From: Epiperipatus broadwayi
Taxonomy: Eukaryota; Onychophora; Udeonychophora; Euonychophora; Peripatidae
Assembly: GCA_028023455.1 (NCBI GenBank)
Contig: JAQFVV010013320.1
Location: 30,346 to 94,345, forward strand
Length of the DNA: 64,000 bases
Direction of reading: 5' to 3'
In this document: positions 11,029-22,024 of the stretch, in pieces
Position numbering within the stretch: the stretch's first letter is position 1
How the letters are laid out: each line of letters starts with the position of its first letter
Made by a program: the position numbers and the translations under genes
The notes under the pieces: model-generated
Database searches by the model: none
What the model was told of the DNA's origin: nothing
What the model saw: only the letters and a program-made list of their open reading frames with translations

Positions 11029-11429
11029 TAGAGCGCCACCTGGTTATTTACATTGTTGCAGGTAAGAAAAAAGTCTCCTAGTTTTTTTTCAAATTAAATA
11101 GCTATACAAGTGGATTTTTCCCTTAAATATTTAAATATGCTATACTCAATGCCTACCCAAGCGTTTTAAGAAATGTGCGTGTCCTAAAATAATTAGTGAA
11201 CAACGATATAAAAAATCAATAATAGTTACGAGTAGTAATTAATTCTCCGGTATGGCATATAGACGTCAATGCAAAAAATTATAATTAATAACATTCTTTA
11301 GAATCAAAAAGTAAAAAGAGTAGAAGGAAAAATAGCGAAAAACATAATAAGTTTTAAATTTTAAAAAATAGTTTAAAAAATCAAAACAAAACCTTACCTT
11401 GTTGAAAAATTACTTGCGTAAATAATAAA

Positions 11430-13090
11430 ATGGCGACTGCCCAGTCGTCAGCTCAAGAAGCTGGGCCTTCACACCACACAAGAAAAACATATGCAACTAT
11501 TGCAAAAACTTACCAAGATAACGTAAACCCGGGAAAAAATCCCAGATTTAGAAAGACTACGTCAGACGATCTTAAAGACTTGGATCTAGTAAACCAAAAT
11601 GAAATTGAGCCCCCCCCCCACACACAATGGACAGATGATATGCTGGAACAGATTGGGGTCAGATTCAATAATACGATACCTAGAACCCTTTTTTCTACAT
11701 TCAAAAGATTTTTTACTGAAAAATCAATAGTGTTGGTGGTAACAGACAATCACTGCACTCTCTACCATTTCCCCAAGGAGCTACTTATTGAAGCACTAAA
11801 CAAAAATAATTTACTGGAGACAGTACAATGCATAGGCGACCATCCAAATAGCAGATATGTAGCGGTTGAGTTTTGTGAAACTACACAAAGGGATCAATTC
11901 AAAAATCATATTAAAACTCTGGGTAATTTTGCAATCGTACGTGTTGATGAAAACAGATACAAAAACATCACCGGAGTATTAAAAAATGCCTACTTCGGAT
12001 ATAGCTTTGACAATTTCCAAAGAATGATGAATCCATTTGGAAAGGTTACTTTTTTTCAGCAGATATACCTCAAAGAAACATCAGTACCTGTATTCACAAA
12101 TAGTTTTGAATACAAAGTCAAGCTAAACAAAGAAATAGACCCAGAAAACATTCCAACACACATAACAGACCAAGAGGCAATGCTACACTTATATATCCCA
12201 GGACTAAAGCCACGTTGTTTCGCCTGTGGCAAAAGAGGCCACATAGCAATGCAATGCAATGAAGAAGTAAATCTAGTGGAAGAGAATAACCACTCCTCAC
12301 AAAGATTAGAAGGGAAACCAAATAGAGCACACAAATCCACGGAGCAGGAAAACATAAATTTCCCCCCACTTAAGTCAATAATATCAAAAATTAAAATTAA
12401 TAAAAATAAAACGATAGACCATCCCCCAAGCAAGTCAATGGAAATAACAATTAACACAAACACGAATGAGGAAGAGGAAAACTTTGAACCCCAGGCAAAA
12501 TCACTTAGTGATAAGTTAATAGAACATGAAAATAATTACATGCAAAAAAAAACAAAAGAACTGCCAAACGGAGATAACAATCAAGCTGAGGACAAAACAA
12601 TAATCAAAATGACAACTGAAATAATGGACACCACCACACAATCCTTTCCAGCAGTTGAAAACACACCTCCGGAAAGTAAATGAAAACAAGCAGAACAAAA
12701 AAAAATAGAGAAAACAAATGAAAGCATGCAAAATGAAGCGAAGGAAATCCCAAAAGAAAATAAATATCAAACAGAACACACAATAATAAATAAAACCACA
12801 ACAGAAATCATGGACAGCATTACAGAGTTTTTTCCAAATGTTGGAAGCACACCAACAGAAATTAAAAGAAAGCAGCCCAAAGCAAAAAAAAAACTAGAGA
12901 AAGCAAAAAAATTAAAACAAACGAGCAAGAACTTACACAAGTAGACATGCCGGACCAATCATCAGATGAATCTATGGAAATAGAATGACTCTTACTGGAA
13001 GAAATGACTTTGGAAAACGAAAACAAAGAGACTGCAATAGATAAATATGCAAATAGTAAGTCTGCCAGCAGCAAAAAAAAACCGCAATGA
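11430..13090 (+). pseudogene. L1-like ORF1 protein (RRM-like plus CCHC), broken
   Basis: Opens at ATG 11430 and runs 417 codons to TGA 12681-12683. The same frame then resumes through 12944, and after a shift continues to a stop at 13088-13090, about 100 bases before ORF2. Residues about 100-180 look like an RNA-recognition fold (segment RYVAVEF resembles an RNP1 strand). Residues about 262-275 form a zinc knuckle, CFACGKRGHIAMQC (Cx2Cx4Hx4C). This is the type I ORF1p layout, an RNA-binding chaperone that coats element RNA. The acidic, Lys/Asn-rich tail holds an internal duplication: a segment around 12600-12720 recurs at 12783-12905, with TTEIMD in both. The first TGA falls inside the duplicated region. 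Confidence 0.8.
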
Positions 13091-13187
13091 AAAAATGTTT
13101 AGCTCGCAGGTAGGAGATAGAATTCCAGCACTCTAATCGGAAAAAAATATAAATAATATCCCCTACATACAAAAATATACAATTCAA

Positions 13188-14066
13188 ATGAAGATAAATA
13201 TTAGTGCAGTAAACGTCCGAGGTTTGAATTCAATTAAAAGAATGCAGCAAATTAAATATTGGATACAGACAACACAACCATCCATTTTAGGGCTATTGGA
13301 AACAAAAATTTATAGCGGATTCCACTTTGATCCAGTGCTACATATGAATAAAATAGGCTTTTGCGCATGCTCCAGAGATACAGCAATGCCTTCAAAGAGC
13401 ACAGGTATTTTTATCAACCAACAATTCCCATTCACTACTTTTAAAATAATTATTATAGATGCAAATCTCCTTATAACAACATTCAATCATAGACAACTTT
13501 CAATCAATGTTATTTTTGTATATATACCTCCGGGGCCAATAGTAATTAGCAGAATAATTGCGACAATAAATTCAATTCTAGCTACCAATCCCCACCCCAC
13601 TATTCTTGCTGGAGATTTTAATATGACCTATAAAAAGTTTGTCACAAAATGGTTACACCAACTTACAATACCACTAATGAGCGGGGAAGGATTTCTTCCA
13701 CCGGACTCAGTATCTTTTTATAATAACAGACATGGTACTTTGATTGATCTGCTGTTTTATTCTCCCATGTTACACCATGCAATTGAAGTAAAACTTTCTC
13801 CCACCAATTTTTCTGATCATGCAGCACAAATAATGAAACTAAATTTAGACACACACTGCAATACTTTTAACAACATACAAAAAACAATAAGAATTCTACT
13901 TCCAAATAGTACTCCTGAGGCTCTCTTCTCAGAAATGTATATAATGTTAAACAAATTAAATCAAATTGAACTGGACCCGATCTCCAAATATATAGCATAT
14001 ATAAATACACTCTCGTTTAACATAAATCACATTACACAAAAATCCACCCCCCCCCTTCAAAATTAA
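13188..14066 (+). pseudogene. L1-like ORF2, N-terminal APE endonuclease domain
   Basis: ATG 13188 opens a frame of 292 codons with the AP-endonuclease-like nuclease that nicks target DNA for target-primed reverse transcription. Motifs in order: NVRGLN (catalytic Asn), LLETKI (metal-binding Glu), AGDFNMT (Asp/Asn), TLIDLLF (Asp) and NFSDHA (Asp-His pair), so all usual active-site residues are present. The frame ends just after a run of about 10 C (14046-14055). The RT region continues in another frame from there, so a homopolymer slip probably split ORF2. Confidence 0.85.
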
Positions 14067-15592
14067 TCACATTAGCAGAGGAAATAAATAAAAGGATAAT
14101 ACAGGCAAAACCAGTTAAGAATAACCAAGCAAATATAATAAAGCTAACAAAGTTATACAATCAAACCGTTGATAAACTGAAACAATATCTAGCAATAAAG
14201 AAAAAGAAAATTTGTCTCACACAACAACATACATGGACCTGCGGATATATTCATTGGGCTTTAGGTTATCCATGCACAAACAAAGTACCCATGGCACTAG
14301 AATGGGAAAATAGAGTGACAGCTGGTTATAATACGCTAGACCCTATATATAACTACTTTTAAAAAAAACTAACTAAAAATAATCATTCCAAACCACTTGC
14401 AGATTATTTTGGCAAGCCAGAAACAGAAACACCTTTTGAAATAAAAGATTTTGCAATAGTTTTAAACTTAGTCCCAAGCACATGTCATCCAGGGCCACCA
14501 GGGATCCCACAATTTGTACTGTCACATCTCAGCCAATTCACAAATAAATATTTATGACAACTTGCAAATCAATTATCACAGAAACTATACAATATACAAG
14601 GGCTATATCCAATATCAATGGTCCCATTTATGAAAAAACAAGAACCAATTTTCACACTAGCCAATCTCCGACCAATCGCAATGGAGCCATTGGGAATAAA
14701 AATATTGGAAAAGGTCATATAGAATAAAATTGAACAATACATAGTACCAATAATATCACAGCATCAATACGCAAAAAAGGGGTCATCCACAGGGCAGGCA
14801 GCACTAATATATAAAACGCTAATCAATTCAGTTATTAAAAAGAAAAAATATGCACCAATGGTAGTCCAGCTGGATTTTGAAAGTGCTTTTGACTCTGTCC
14901 CAATAGAAACACTATTGAGTCAGCTAAAAGAAACACAGATACCTAAAACAATATTATATACAATAGGCAATTTGCTTCTAAATAGAGAAATACACATCAC
15001 GCTCAATGGTAGATCCACATCATCATTCAATCCTAGCCAATCAATCCCGCAAGGTTCTCCACTAAGCACACTGCTATTTACCTTTTATTTAAATCCACTG
15101 CTAGAGCCAATAAATAAAAAAATTCAAGGAATTCAAATACCTAATACTAATACATACATTCCCTGCATAGCTTATATGGATGATGTCACAGTGTTTCTAA
15201 ACTCAAAAAAGCAAATACATATACTACAGGAAATAATAGAAGAATAAACAAAAAATTTCAAATTAAAAATTAACATCAATAAATCAGTAGCATGGTCAAT
15301 ATACACAGGCAAAACAGACACACAAATTTATCAAGGTAAGCCCAGTAATTTTCTGGGTTTTCCTTTCCACTTGGGAATGAGCCAGATGAGAAGGAATATA
15401 CAAAAGAAACTAAAGTTCGAAGCAGAAAGGATCATAACATCACTCTCCAGATCATATCTCTCACTCTATGCAAAAGTGTCACTATTTAATCAACTTGTAA
15501 TGACCAAAATAACTTACTACCTGCCAATAATTACTTTTACAAAACAATTTACTCACTCTGTAATAAACTATTGTGGAACAGAAAAATAGTAG
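14056..15592 (+). pseudogene. L1-like ORF2, reverse transcriptase domain, with stops
   Basis: Continues ORF2 after the C-run frameshift. Recognisable RT blocks: LRPIAMEP (about 14670), QLDFESAFDSVP (motif A, about 14870, Asp present), IPQGSPLS (motif B, about 15047) and AYMDDV (motif C, about 15170; YxDD with Met as in L1 relatives), then FLGFPFHLG (about 15352). In-frame stops are visible near 14360, 14558, 14718 and 15245, and there is a further shift near 15580. The catalytic aspartates survive, but the frame is dead. Confidence 0.85.
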
Positions 15593-16412
15593 CAATTTCC
15601 TTAAAGCAACTTAACCAACCAACAAAATGGAATGGCCTTGGACTGCATGCTATACATACTTTCTACACACAAAAAACAGTAAATCTACTGATTACAATAT
15701 TCAGACGTTTTCCAAACATAGAACCAAAAGAGGAAATCACACCAATGGACCGACCCACACCCACAGACAATTATATAAATACACTATTGATAAGTATTAA
15801 AAACATTAAAGATAAAATAGCACTGAAGAATCCAATTAAATATACTTATTGGAAAATTAAGATTTTCTAACTCAAAGCCAAGAAAACAAGAATAGGATAA
15901 CAGTACTAGGAATAAATAATAGTCAATTACTCAAAAAGTACAAAACATGGTATTTGGAACCTAAATTGTTTGACTTCATCCTCAAATTGAATTTAAATGC
16001 ACTACCTACAGCACATTTCATTCGGTTCAGAAGATTTTACTTAAATGTTGATCCAATGTGTGCTTTATGTCACCGGGAAGAAGAAACACAAGAACATTTA
16101 ATATATCACTGTAAAGGCTTAGAAAAAGTCAGACAATTGATGGTGAATAATTACAGGAAAAGGGAAACCACAATAGAAAAAATGCTAAAAGCTTTCAATG
16201 AAAATAAAATACCTATAATATGTGCAGCAACTTTCAGTATATATGCCTTATGGTGTACTAGATGTGCTTTCACTTTAGGAAACAATCCAAGAAGACATCC
16301 CAACACATATCACAACAAACTAGGAAAACTTAAGGAAAGGGACAATCTTCTAGCACCACCGGACTTTTATGCTGCCACATGGTCTCTATTTAAAATAAAA
16401 GCAGCCTTATAA
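15571..16412 (+). pseudogene. L1-like ORF2, C-terminal region with RVT zinc finger
   Basis: Two open segments (15571-15870 and 15954-16412) form the end of ORF2. The first carries KWNGLGLHAI, typical just after the thumb of L1-type RTs. The second carries CALCHREEETQEHLIYHC, the CxxC...HxxxxC zinc-binding motif (zf-RVT) found at the C terminus of L1/Tx1-type ORF2 proteins and thought to bind RNA. The natural-looking stop is at 16410-16412, about 200 bases before AATAAA. Confidence 0.8.
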
Positions 16413-16616
16413 TGGATAGACCAAATACAACCTCTGAAAAATGGAAAACTGAAATGAACTCATAATAAGAACTGAAATATCTAAAAGGTGTGGGCTGTAA
16501 AAGACTCTAATGGTTAAAAAAAACAAAAGTATATTTTCTGTGTTTCAAGATGTATCCTAGAATATGATGTTTTATACAATGCATTACTTGATAAGAATGT
16601 AACCTTTTTTTTGCCT

Positions 16617-16622
16617 AATAAA
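16617..16622 (+). terminator. Polyadenylation signal of the L1-like element
   Basis: AATAAA about 15 bases before the start of the terminal (TAA)n block. Confidence 0.6.
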
Positions 16623-16634
16623 GTTTGCTTTGAA

Positions 16635-16636
<2 letters not shown>

Positions 16637-16665
<29 letters not shown>
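16637..16665. repeat. (TAA)n microsatellite shared by two LINE 3' ends
   Basis: About 9 to 10 TAA units. It is the tail of the plus-strand L1-like element and, read on the minus strand as (ATT)n, the tail of the CR1-like element that ends gaattgaattgaatt. Confidence 0.9.
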
Positions 16666-16855
16666 TCAATTCAATTCTTTATTTATTTAATGTACATATC
16701 AACAGCATTTAGCCAATTATAGATTGCACAATAATACAAATCTAAATAAGCATTAAAAAAAAAAAAATAATAATAATAATAAAATAAATAATACCAATAA
16801 AATAGAAAATCAATAAAATGCACAAATAAATAAAAAGGCAATATATCAAATGAAA

Positions 16856-18480
16856 TTAAGGAAAATATTTTTTTTTGAGGACTTTAGTGAATTGTTTAAA
16901 ATCCAAATTAAAAACATCATCATTACCAAAATCTTTGTTATAAGTTCTAGGTAAACGAAATAAAGGGGAAAATCTTAATACATCAGATTTACAATTTTTC
17001 AGTTCAAAAACATTATGAGTACGAGTATTATAATTTTTTTTTTTAGTACCTAAGTTAGAAAGCAAATTAGATACAGAAATATTCTGGGAGATGAATTTAT
17101 GAAGAAATTTGAGATCTCTTGTTTTTCGTCTCAGTAGTAATTCAATATAGTGTTCATTACTTAAACTATTTAATTTTGCAAATTTGTCAAAAACAGACTG
17201 AATTCTTATGATATCTGTCCTGTTATGAGGATTCCATATAATTGAACCATACTCCAAGATGGGAAGAACTAAGGATATAAAAAGTTTAATCTTTGTAAAT
17301 TTATTAAATGCTTTTCCATATCTGTAAATAGCTCCTACAATTTTAAGAGATTTATTCACCATAAAATTAATGTGATTACGAAAAGATCCATTATTGGAAA
17401 ATATTATTCCGAGATCTCTTTGATGATCATTTGTTATAATTTTAGAGTCCCCAATATAATAGGAAAACCTTAAGACTTCAGATTTTCTAGAATAAGAGAC
17501 AATGGAGCACTTATCCATATTTATATCTATATAATTATATTCACACCAATTCAAGAAATTATCTACATCACTTTGAAGTAAAAAACAGTCATTAATAGAA
17601 TAAATATGCCTAAAAATTTTGCAATCATCTGCATAACATAGAAGATGTGAAAATTTAATGCATGTTTTTAGGTCATCAATGTATACATTAAATAATAAAG
17701 GTGCAAGAACACTGCCTTGAGGCACCCCAGTGAAGCAATAATAAGGTAATGACAATTTACCATTAAACCTCACACAAGACATTCTATCCCTAAGAAAAGA
17801 GTCAAACCAATTAATTAATAATTTAGAAAAACCTAACCTACAAAGCTTCTGAAGAAGAATTTTATGATTAACTCTATCAAAAGCCTTGGACATATCAAAA
17901 TAAACAACATCTAACCTAGATTGATTCTCAATTGAATTTGAAATGTGATCAAAAATAGTTAGCAAATTTGTTTCAATGGACCTATTAGGCAGAAATCCAT
18001 GCTGCTCTGGTGCCAAAACCTTATAGACATCCAAGATAATTTTATTATACAAACATCTTTCAAAAATTCGAGCAACAGTGTGTAGAATTGAAATAGGCCT
18101 ATAGTCACTTACCAAATCTCTAGATCCTTTCTTAAAAATAGGAACAACTTTAGCAATTTTAAGGGATGTAGGAAAAGTACCATTTGCTAAAGAGCAATTA
18201 AAAATATGCAAAAGAGGAGAAGCAATGTATTCAGCACATCCTTTATAAATGAAAGCTGGAATATTGTCAAGGCCCACACTAGAATGTAATTTAAGCTGCC
18301 CAATAGCAAAAATAACATCAGATTCAATAAATGAATCCAATGTTATTCTTTCTTCAACTAGATCATTATTTTCAGTCAAATCAGTAAAAGAATTAGATTG
18401 TTTAAAAAGCTCTGAGAAATAATGAGAAAAATCATCAGCAACTAGATTAGAATTATTATTCTGTAATTTTTTTTTGTAAT
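16856..18480 (-). pseudogene. CR1-like ORF2, reverse transcriptase domain
   Basis: Open for 507 codons (18379-16856), and by homology back to the A9 tract near 18470, where one base of shift joins it to the endonuclease frame. RT blocks: VVPIFKKGS and DYRPIS (motifs 1-2), YFDMSKAFDRVNH (motif A), GVPQGSVLAPLLF (motif B), CYADDCKIF (motif C, catalytic Asp pair intact), then DLGIIF and LPILEYGSIIW typical of the CR1/Jockey/I group. It copies element RNA onto nicked DNA. No RNase H domain follows, in line with CR1/Jockey and unlike the I clade. The stop is about 190 bases from the 3' tail. Confidence 0.9.
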
Positions 18481-19602
18481 ACCTAAATCCTTAACTAGAG
18501 ACCAAAATTGCAAGGGATTATCAGAAATATGACTTTCAGTATTTTGTATAAATTTTTGAAAATCTCTATGATATATAACCTTTGACAATCTTCTATAATT
18601 AATAAAATTGTTATAATAATTTAAGTTCTTAGTTTTCCAATATTTACGATGATGAAATGATTTCCTTTTAATAATTTCTTTAAGAGAAACTGAAAACCAG
18701 CGAGGACAACGTTTAGTTAAAAAAAAGATTTTCTTAGGAATGTATTTGTCAATTAGTTCACAAAATGATTGTTCAAAAAATCTCATACAAAAATCTACAT
18801 CAGATGAAGAATACAAATTTTTCCAGTTAAAATTGGATAATTGTAAACAAAGACCCAAATAATTTCCTTTTCTGTAGTTTCTTTTCATAGTTTTAAAGGG
18901 ACAGAGTCTATTAAATTTAATATTAATATAAAATTCTAAGGGAGGATGATGCAAGTCAATGGAAAAAGGAAGAGAAGAAGTAGTTAAACATTCAATTGTA
19001 GGAAAATTACTGAGAATATAATCCAATGTGTGATCATTAAAATTGGTGTATGGATTAAATTGTTTTAAATTCAACAAATTGCAAAACCGAATCATTCTCA
19101 ATGCTTTAGGTGAAAAAGAGACAGAATCTATGATAGTAGTACCTGAATATAAATCCGGAATATTAAAATCTCCGGTAATAATAAAATTATCATAGCCAAT
19201 CAGAAAATCTTCAAGTGATGTCAAAAAATAATCAAACTCCAACAACGACAAAGTGGGTTTGAGGTAAACATTACCCAAAATAAATTTAAAATTGTGATTT
19301 AAAGTAATTTCACACCATGTAGATTCACAAAAAGAAGAAGAAAAATAAAGTTCTTTATAAAAAACATCTTTATGAAGAGCAATCAGAGTACCACCACCTC
19401 GAGAAATATTATCCATAGATCTGTCAGTTCGCAAAATACTAAATCTATCATCAAGAAAAGAACAATCAGGAAATTGTTGATTTAGCCAAGTTTCTGTAAG
19501 TAAAATAAGATCAAAATGTTCTGTTTCAAAAAATTGCTTTATTTGAACACATTTAGTTCTCATACCTCTGACATTCATATAAAAACAAGACAGCCCTACC
19601 AT
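18442..19602 (-). pseudogene. CR1-like ORF2, APE endonuclease domain
   Basis: 386 codons from ATG 19602, about 150 bases after the ORF1 stop. Endonuclease motifs in order: YMNVRGMRTK (Asn), LLTETWL (Glu), ITGDFNIPD (Asp, Asn), DHTLDYIL (Asp) and DLHHPP in place of the usual SDHxP. The nuclease nicks the target and frees the primer for reverse transcription. The frame runs out at an A9 tract (about 18467-18475). Dropping one base there continues smoothly into the RT frame, so a single homopolymer indel splits the gene. Confidence 0.88.
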
Positions 19603-19752
19603 ATTAAATTAAAAATAAATCAAAACAAATAAATAAATGATATCAAGTAAAGAAAAATGTAAGTAAGTATAGTGAATAAAGAAAATAAGAAATAAAAGAA
19701 AATAAAGAAAATAAGAAATCAAAGAAAACAGAAAATAAATAAATAAATACCA

Positions 19753-21488
19753 CTAAAGTTTTAAAGAATTAGCCAAAGTTCCATAAAAAAAACAAATGGA
19801 AGGACCACGAGGCCATAAATTGGAAGAGATTAAATCATTATGTTTATGAGCAGGAGCAGATATATAAAAGCAAGAAGATTTCAAGTTATACATATTAATT
19901 TCATGACATATGATCCTAGTTCTTAAACGTTTTTCAAGAAAGACCTTAATATTATATGAATTAAGATTCACTGGCATATTAGAAACAAAATATTTATTAC
20001 ATTTTGTATTAATATTATTAATAATATTATTATGAATTTTAGAAATACCAAACCCCCTTTCCACAGGTAGTCTACCTTTTTTACCAGAAGTTGAAAAAGA
20101 GCATCCCAAACCATTTCCCACATTAACCTCATTATCAATATAATTGTTATATTTAGAGAAATGCGAATAATTTGCTCTATGAGTAAAAAAACCTCTATCA
20201 GCATTCGCTAGACAATTTTTTTTCCTGAAATTAGATTTAGAAAAGTCACCAGAAAAATTACTATTATACTTTTTTGGAACAGAATGTGAATATCCATCCT
20301 TCAATATATACTTTTTATCAGGAAAATTATCATAATATCCCAGCGATGAATTATTAACAGAAAAGCCAGAAAACTTGTTAAATTTTTCATCATCATTAAG
20401 TCTAGAAAATTGTTTTTGATATTTATCAGACTGCCTATAAATTTTAGTTTTATAAACTTTTCCTTTATTGTATCTTGTACTATTATCAATTCCACATCCA
20501 ATATATTCATCACATGAATGAAAATCCTGATCTAATATCTTATTATTACTTTTATAATCAACATTATAAATGCTATTGTTTTTATTTTTATCTTTTTTCC
20601 CAACACTGTTTTTATCTTTATCTCTAATAAAGAATGAGGACTTGGGCAACTTTTCTAAGGTATTATTACCCTTAAAAGATGAATTAACATCACCACCACA
20701 ATCAACCTCAGCAATATCCCCCAAAACTTGTGTTTCCAATAAATCACATTGTATACCTACATCACCAGAAATAACACCATCACCAATAGCTTTAGATTCC
20801 TTCACACCAAATTTTGCCATATTCATAATCATGCTATAAACTTCCTGAAGAGACATAGATTTTAATAATTCAAAAGTAAAACCAGCCAAGTCTACTTTTC
20901 TACTTTCTTTATCTTGAAGCAAATTAACTATATCCACATTAGAACTAGAATTTAAACTCCTATCAATACCTAAATTATTATCACTTTTATCTTTAACACT
21001 ATCTCTATTATAATTATCCCTTTCATAAATATTATCAATATGTATATCCGATTCCACATCTATAAGATCATTATTATTAACTATATCCATAGTAGAACTA
21101 GAATTTAAACTCCTATCAATAGCTAAATTATTATCACTATTACCTTCAACACTATCTCCATTATATCTATCTCTTTCAGAAATATTTTCAATATGTATAT
21201 CAGATTCCACATCTATAAGATCATTATTATCTGTTGACCTAACATTCCCAATATTCCTCATTTTATCCACAGACAATTGATTACATTCTATACAATGGAA
21301 AAAACCCAAACCAACAGAATCAAAAATTTTTGCATCAGACCTGGACAAATTCAAACAAGATATATGAAAATACCCTTGACAAAAACCAGAGCACTTAATT
21401 CCATTATCCGATCTGACAATTCTACATTACAATAAGTACATTTAACCCCAACTACATTTAAACCCAAACCATATGTAGAAGAATCCAT
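19753..21488 (-). pseudogene. CR1-like ORF1 protein with PHD finger (one frameshift)
   Basis: Likely starts at ATG 21488. After CTYC in the first frame, a one-base shift near 21418-21425 is needed to continue CSGFC...HISC...HCIEC in the frame that then stays open to 19753. Together these give a C4HC3 PHD finger within the first 75 residues. The rest (about 500 residues) is hydrophilic and Asn/Ser/Asp/Lys-rich. It holds an acidic segment repeated twice (NDLIDVESDIHI at about 21220 and 21060, each followed by DRSLNSSS). The C-terminal 80 residues are more ordered, with FLEKRLRTRIICHEIN followed by FYISAPAHKHNDL, and may be a nucleic-acid-binding fold. ORF1p of such elements binds element RNA. 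A PHD finger could contact histone tails, but here that is inference. Confidence 0.75.
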
Positions 21489-21557
21489 TACTAAAACATC
21501 AGGATCATTACCAATATTAATATCAGCAAATGGTGTAGTAAGATTATCTGAATTATC

Positions 21558-21924
<367 letters not shown>

Positions 21925-22024
21925 TTCATTGGATGGACTAATTTTATACATTTTTTGTCTTCACTATAATTTTTATTACCATAATAAAAATAATAAAATA
22001 CTATAATATAAATTTTTATCTTCA

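Larger units (their letters stand above)
11025..16636 (+). mobile_element. L1-like non-LTR retrotransposon (LINE), nearly full length, inactive
   Basis: About 5.6 kb: a 405-bp 5' UTR, an ORF1 with a CCHC knuckle, an ORF2 with APE endonuclease, reverse transcriptase and C-terminal RVT zinc finger, then an AATAAA signal and a (TAA)n end in place of poly(A). The order EN-RT-CCHC and the RT style (FxSAFDS, MDDV, FLGF) place it in the L1 superfamily (L1/Tx1 side). Several stops and frameshifts make it defective. It lies between two (TAA)n blocks. Confidence 0.85.

Noticed and set aside
12056-13187. Minus-strand open frames opposite the L1-like ORF1
   Set aside because: They are hydrophobic shadow frames of an A-rich coding strand, with no motifs.
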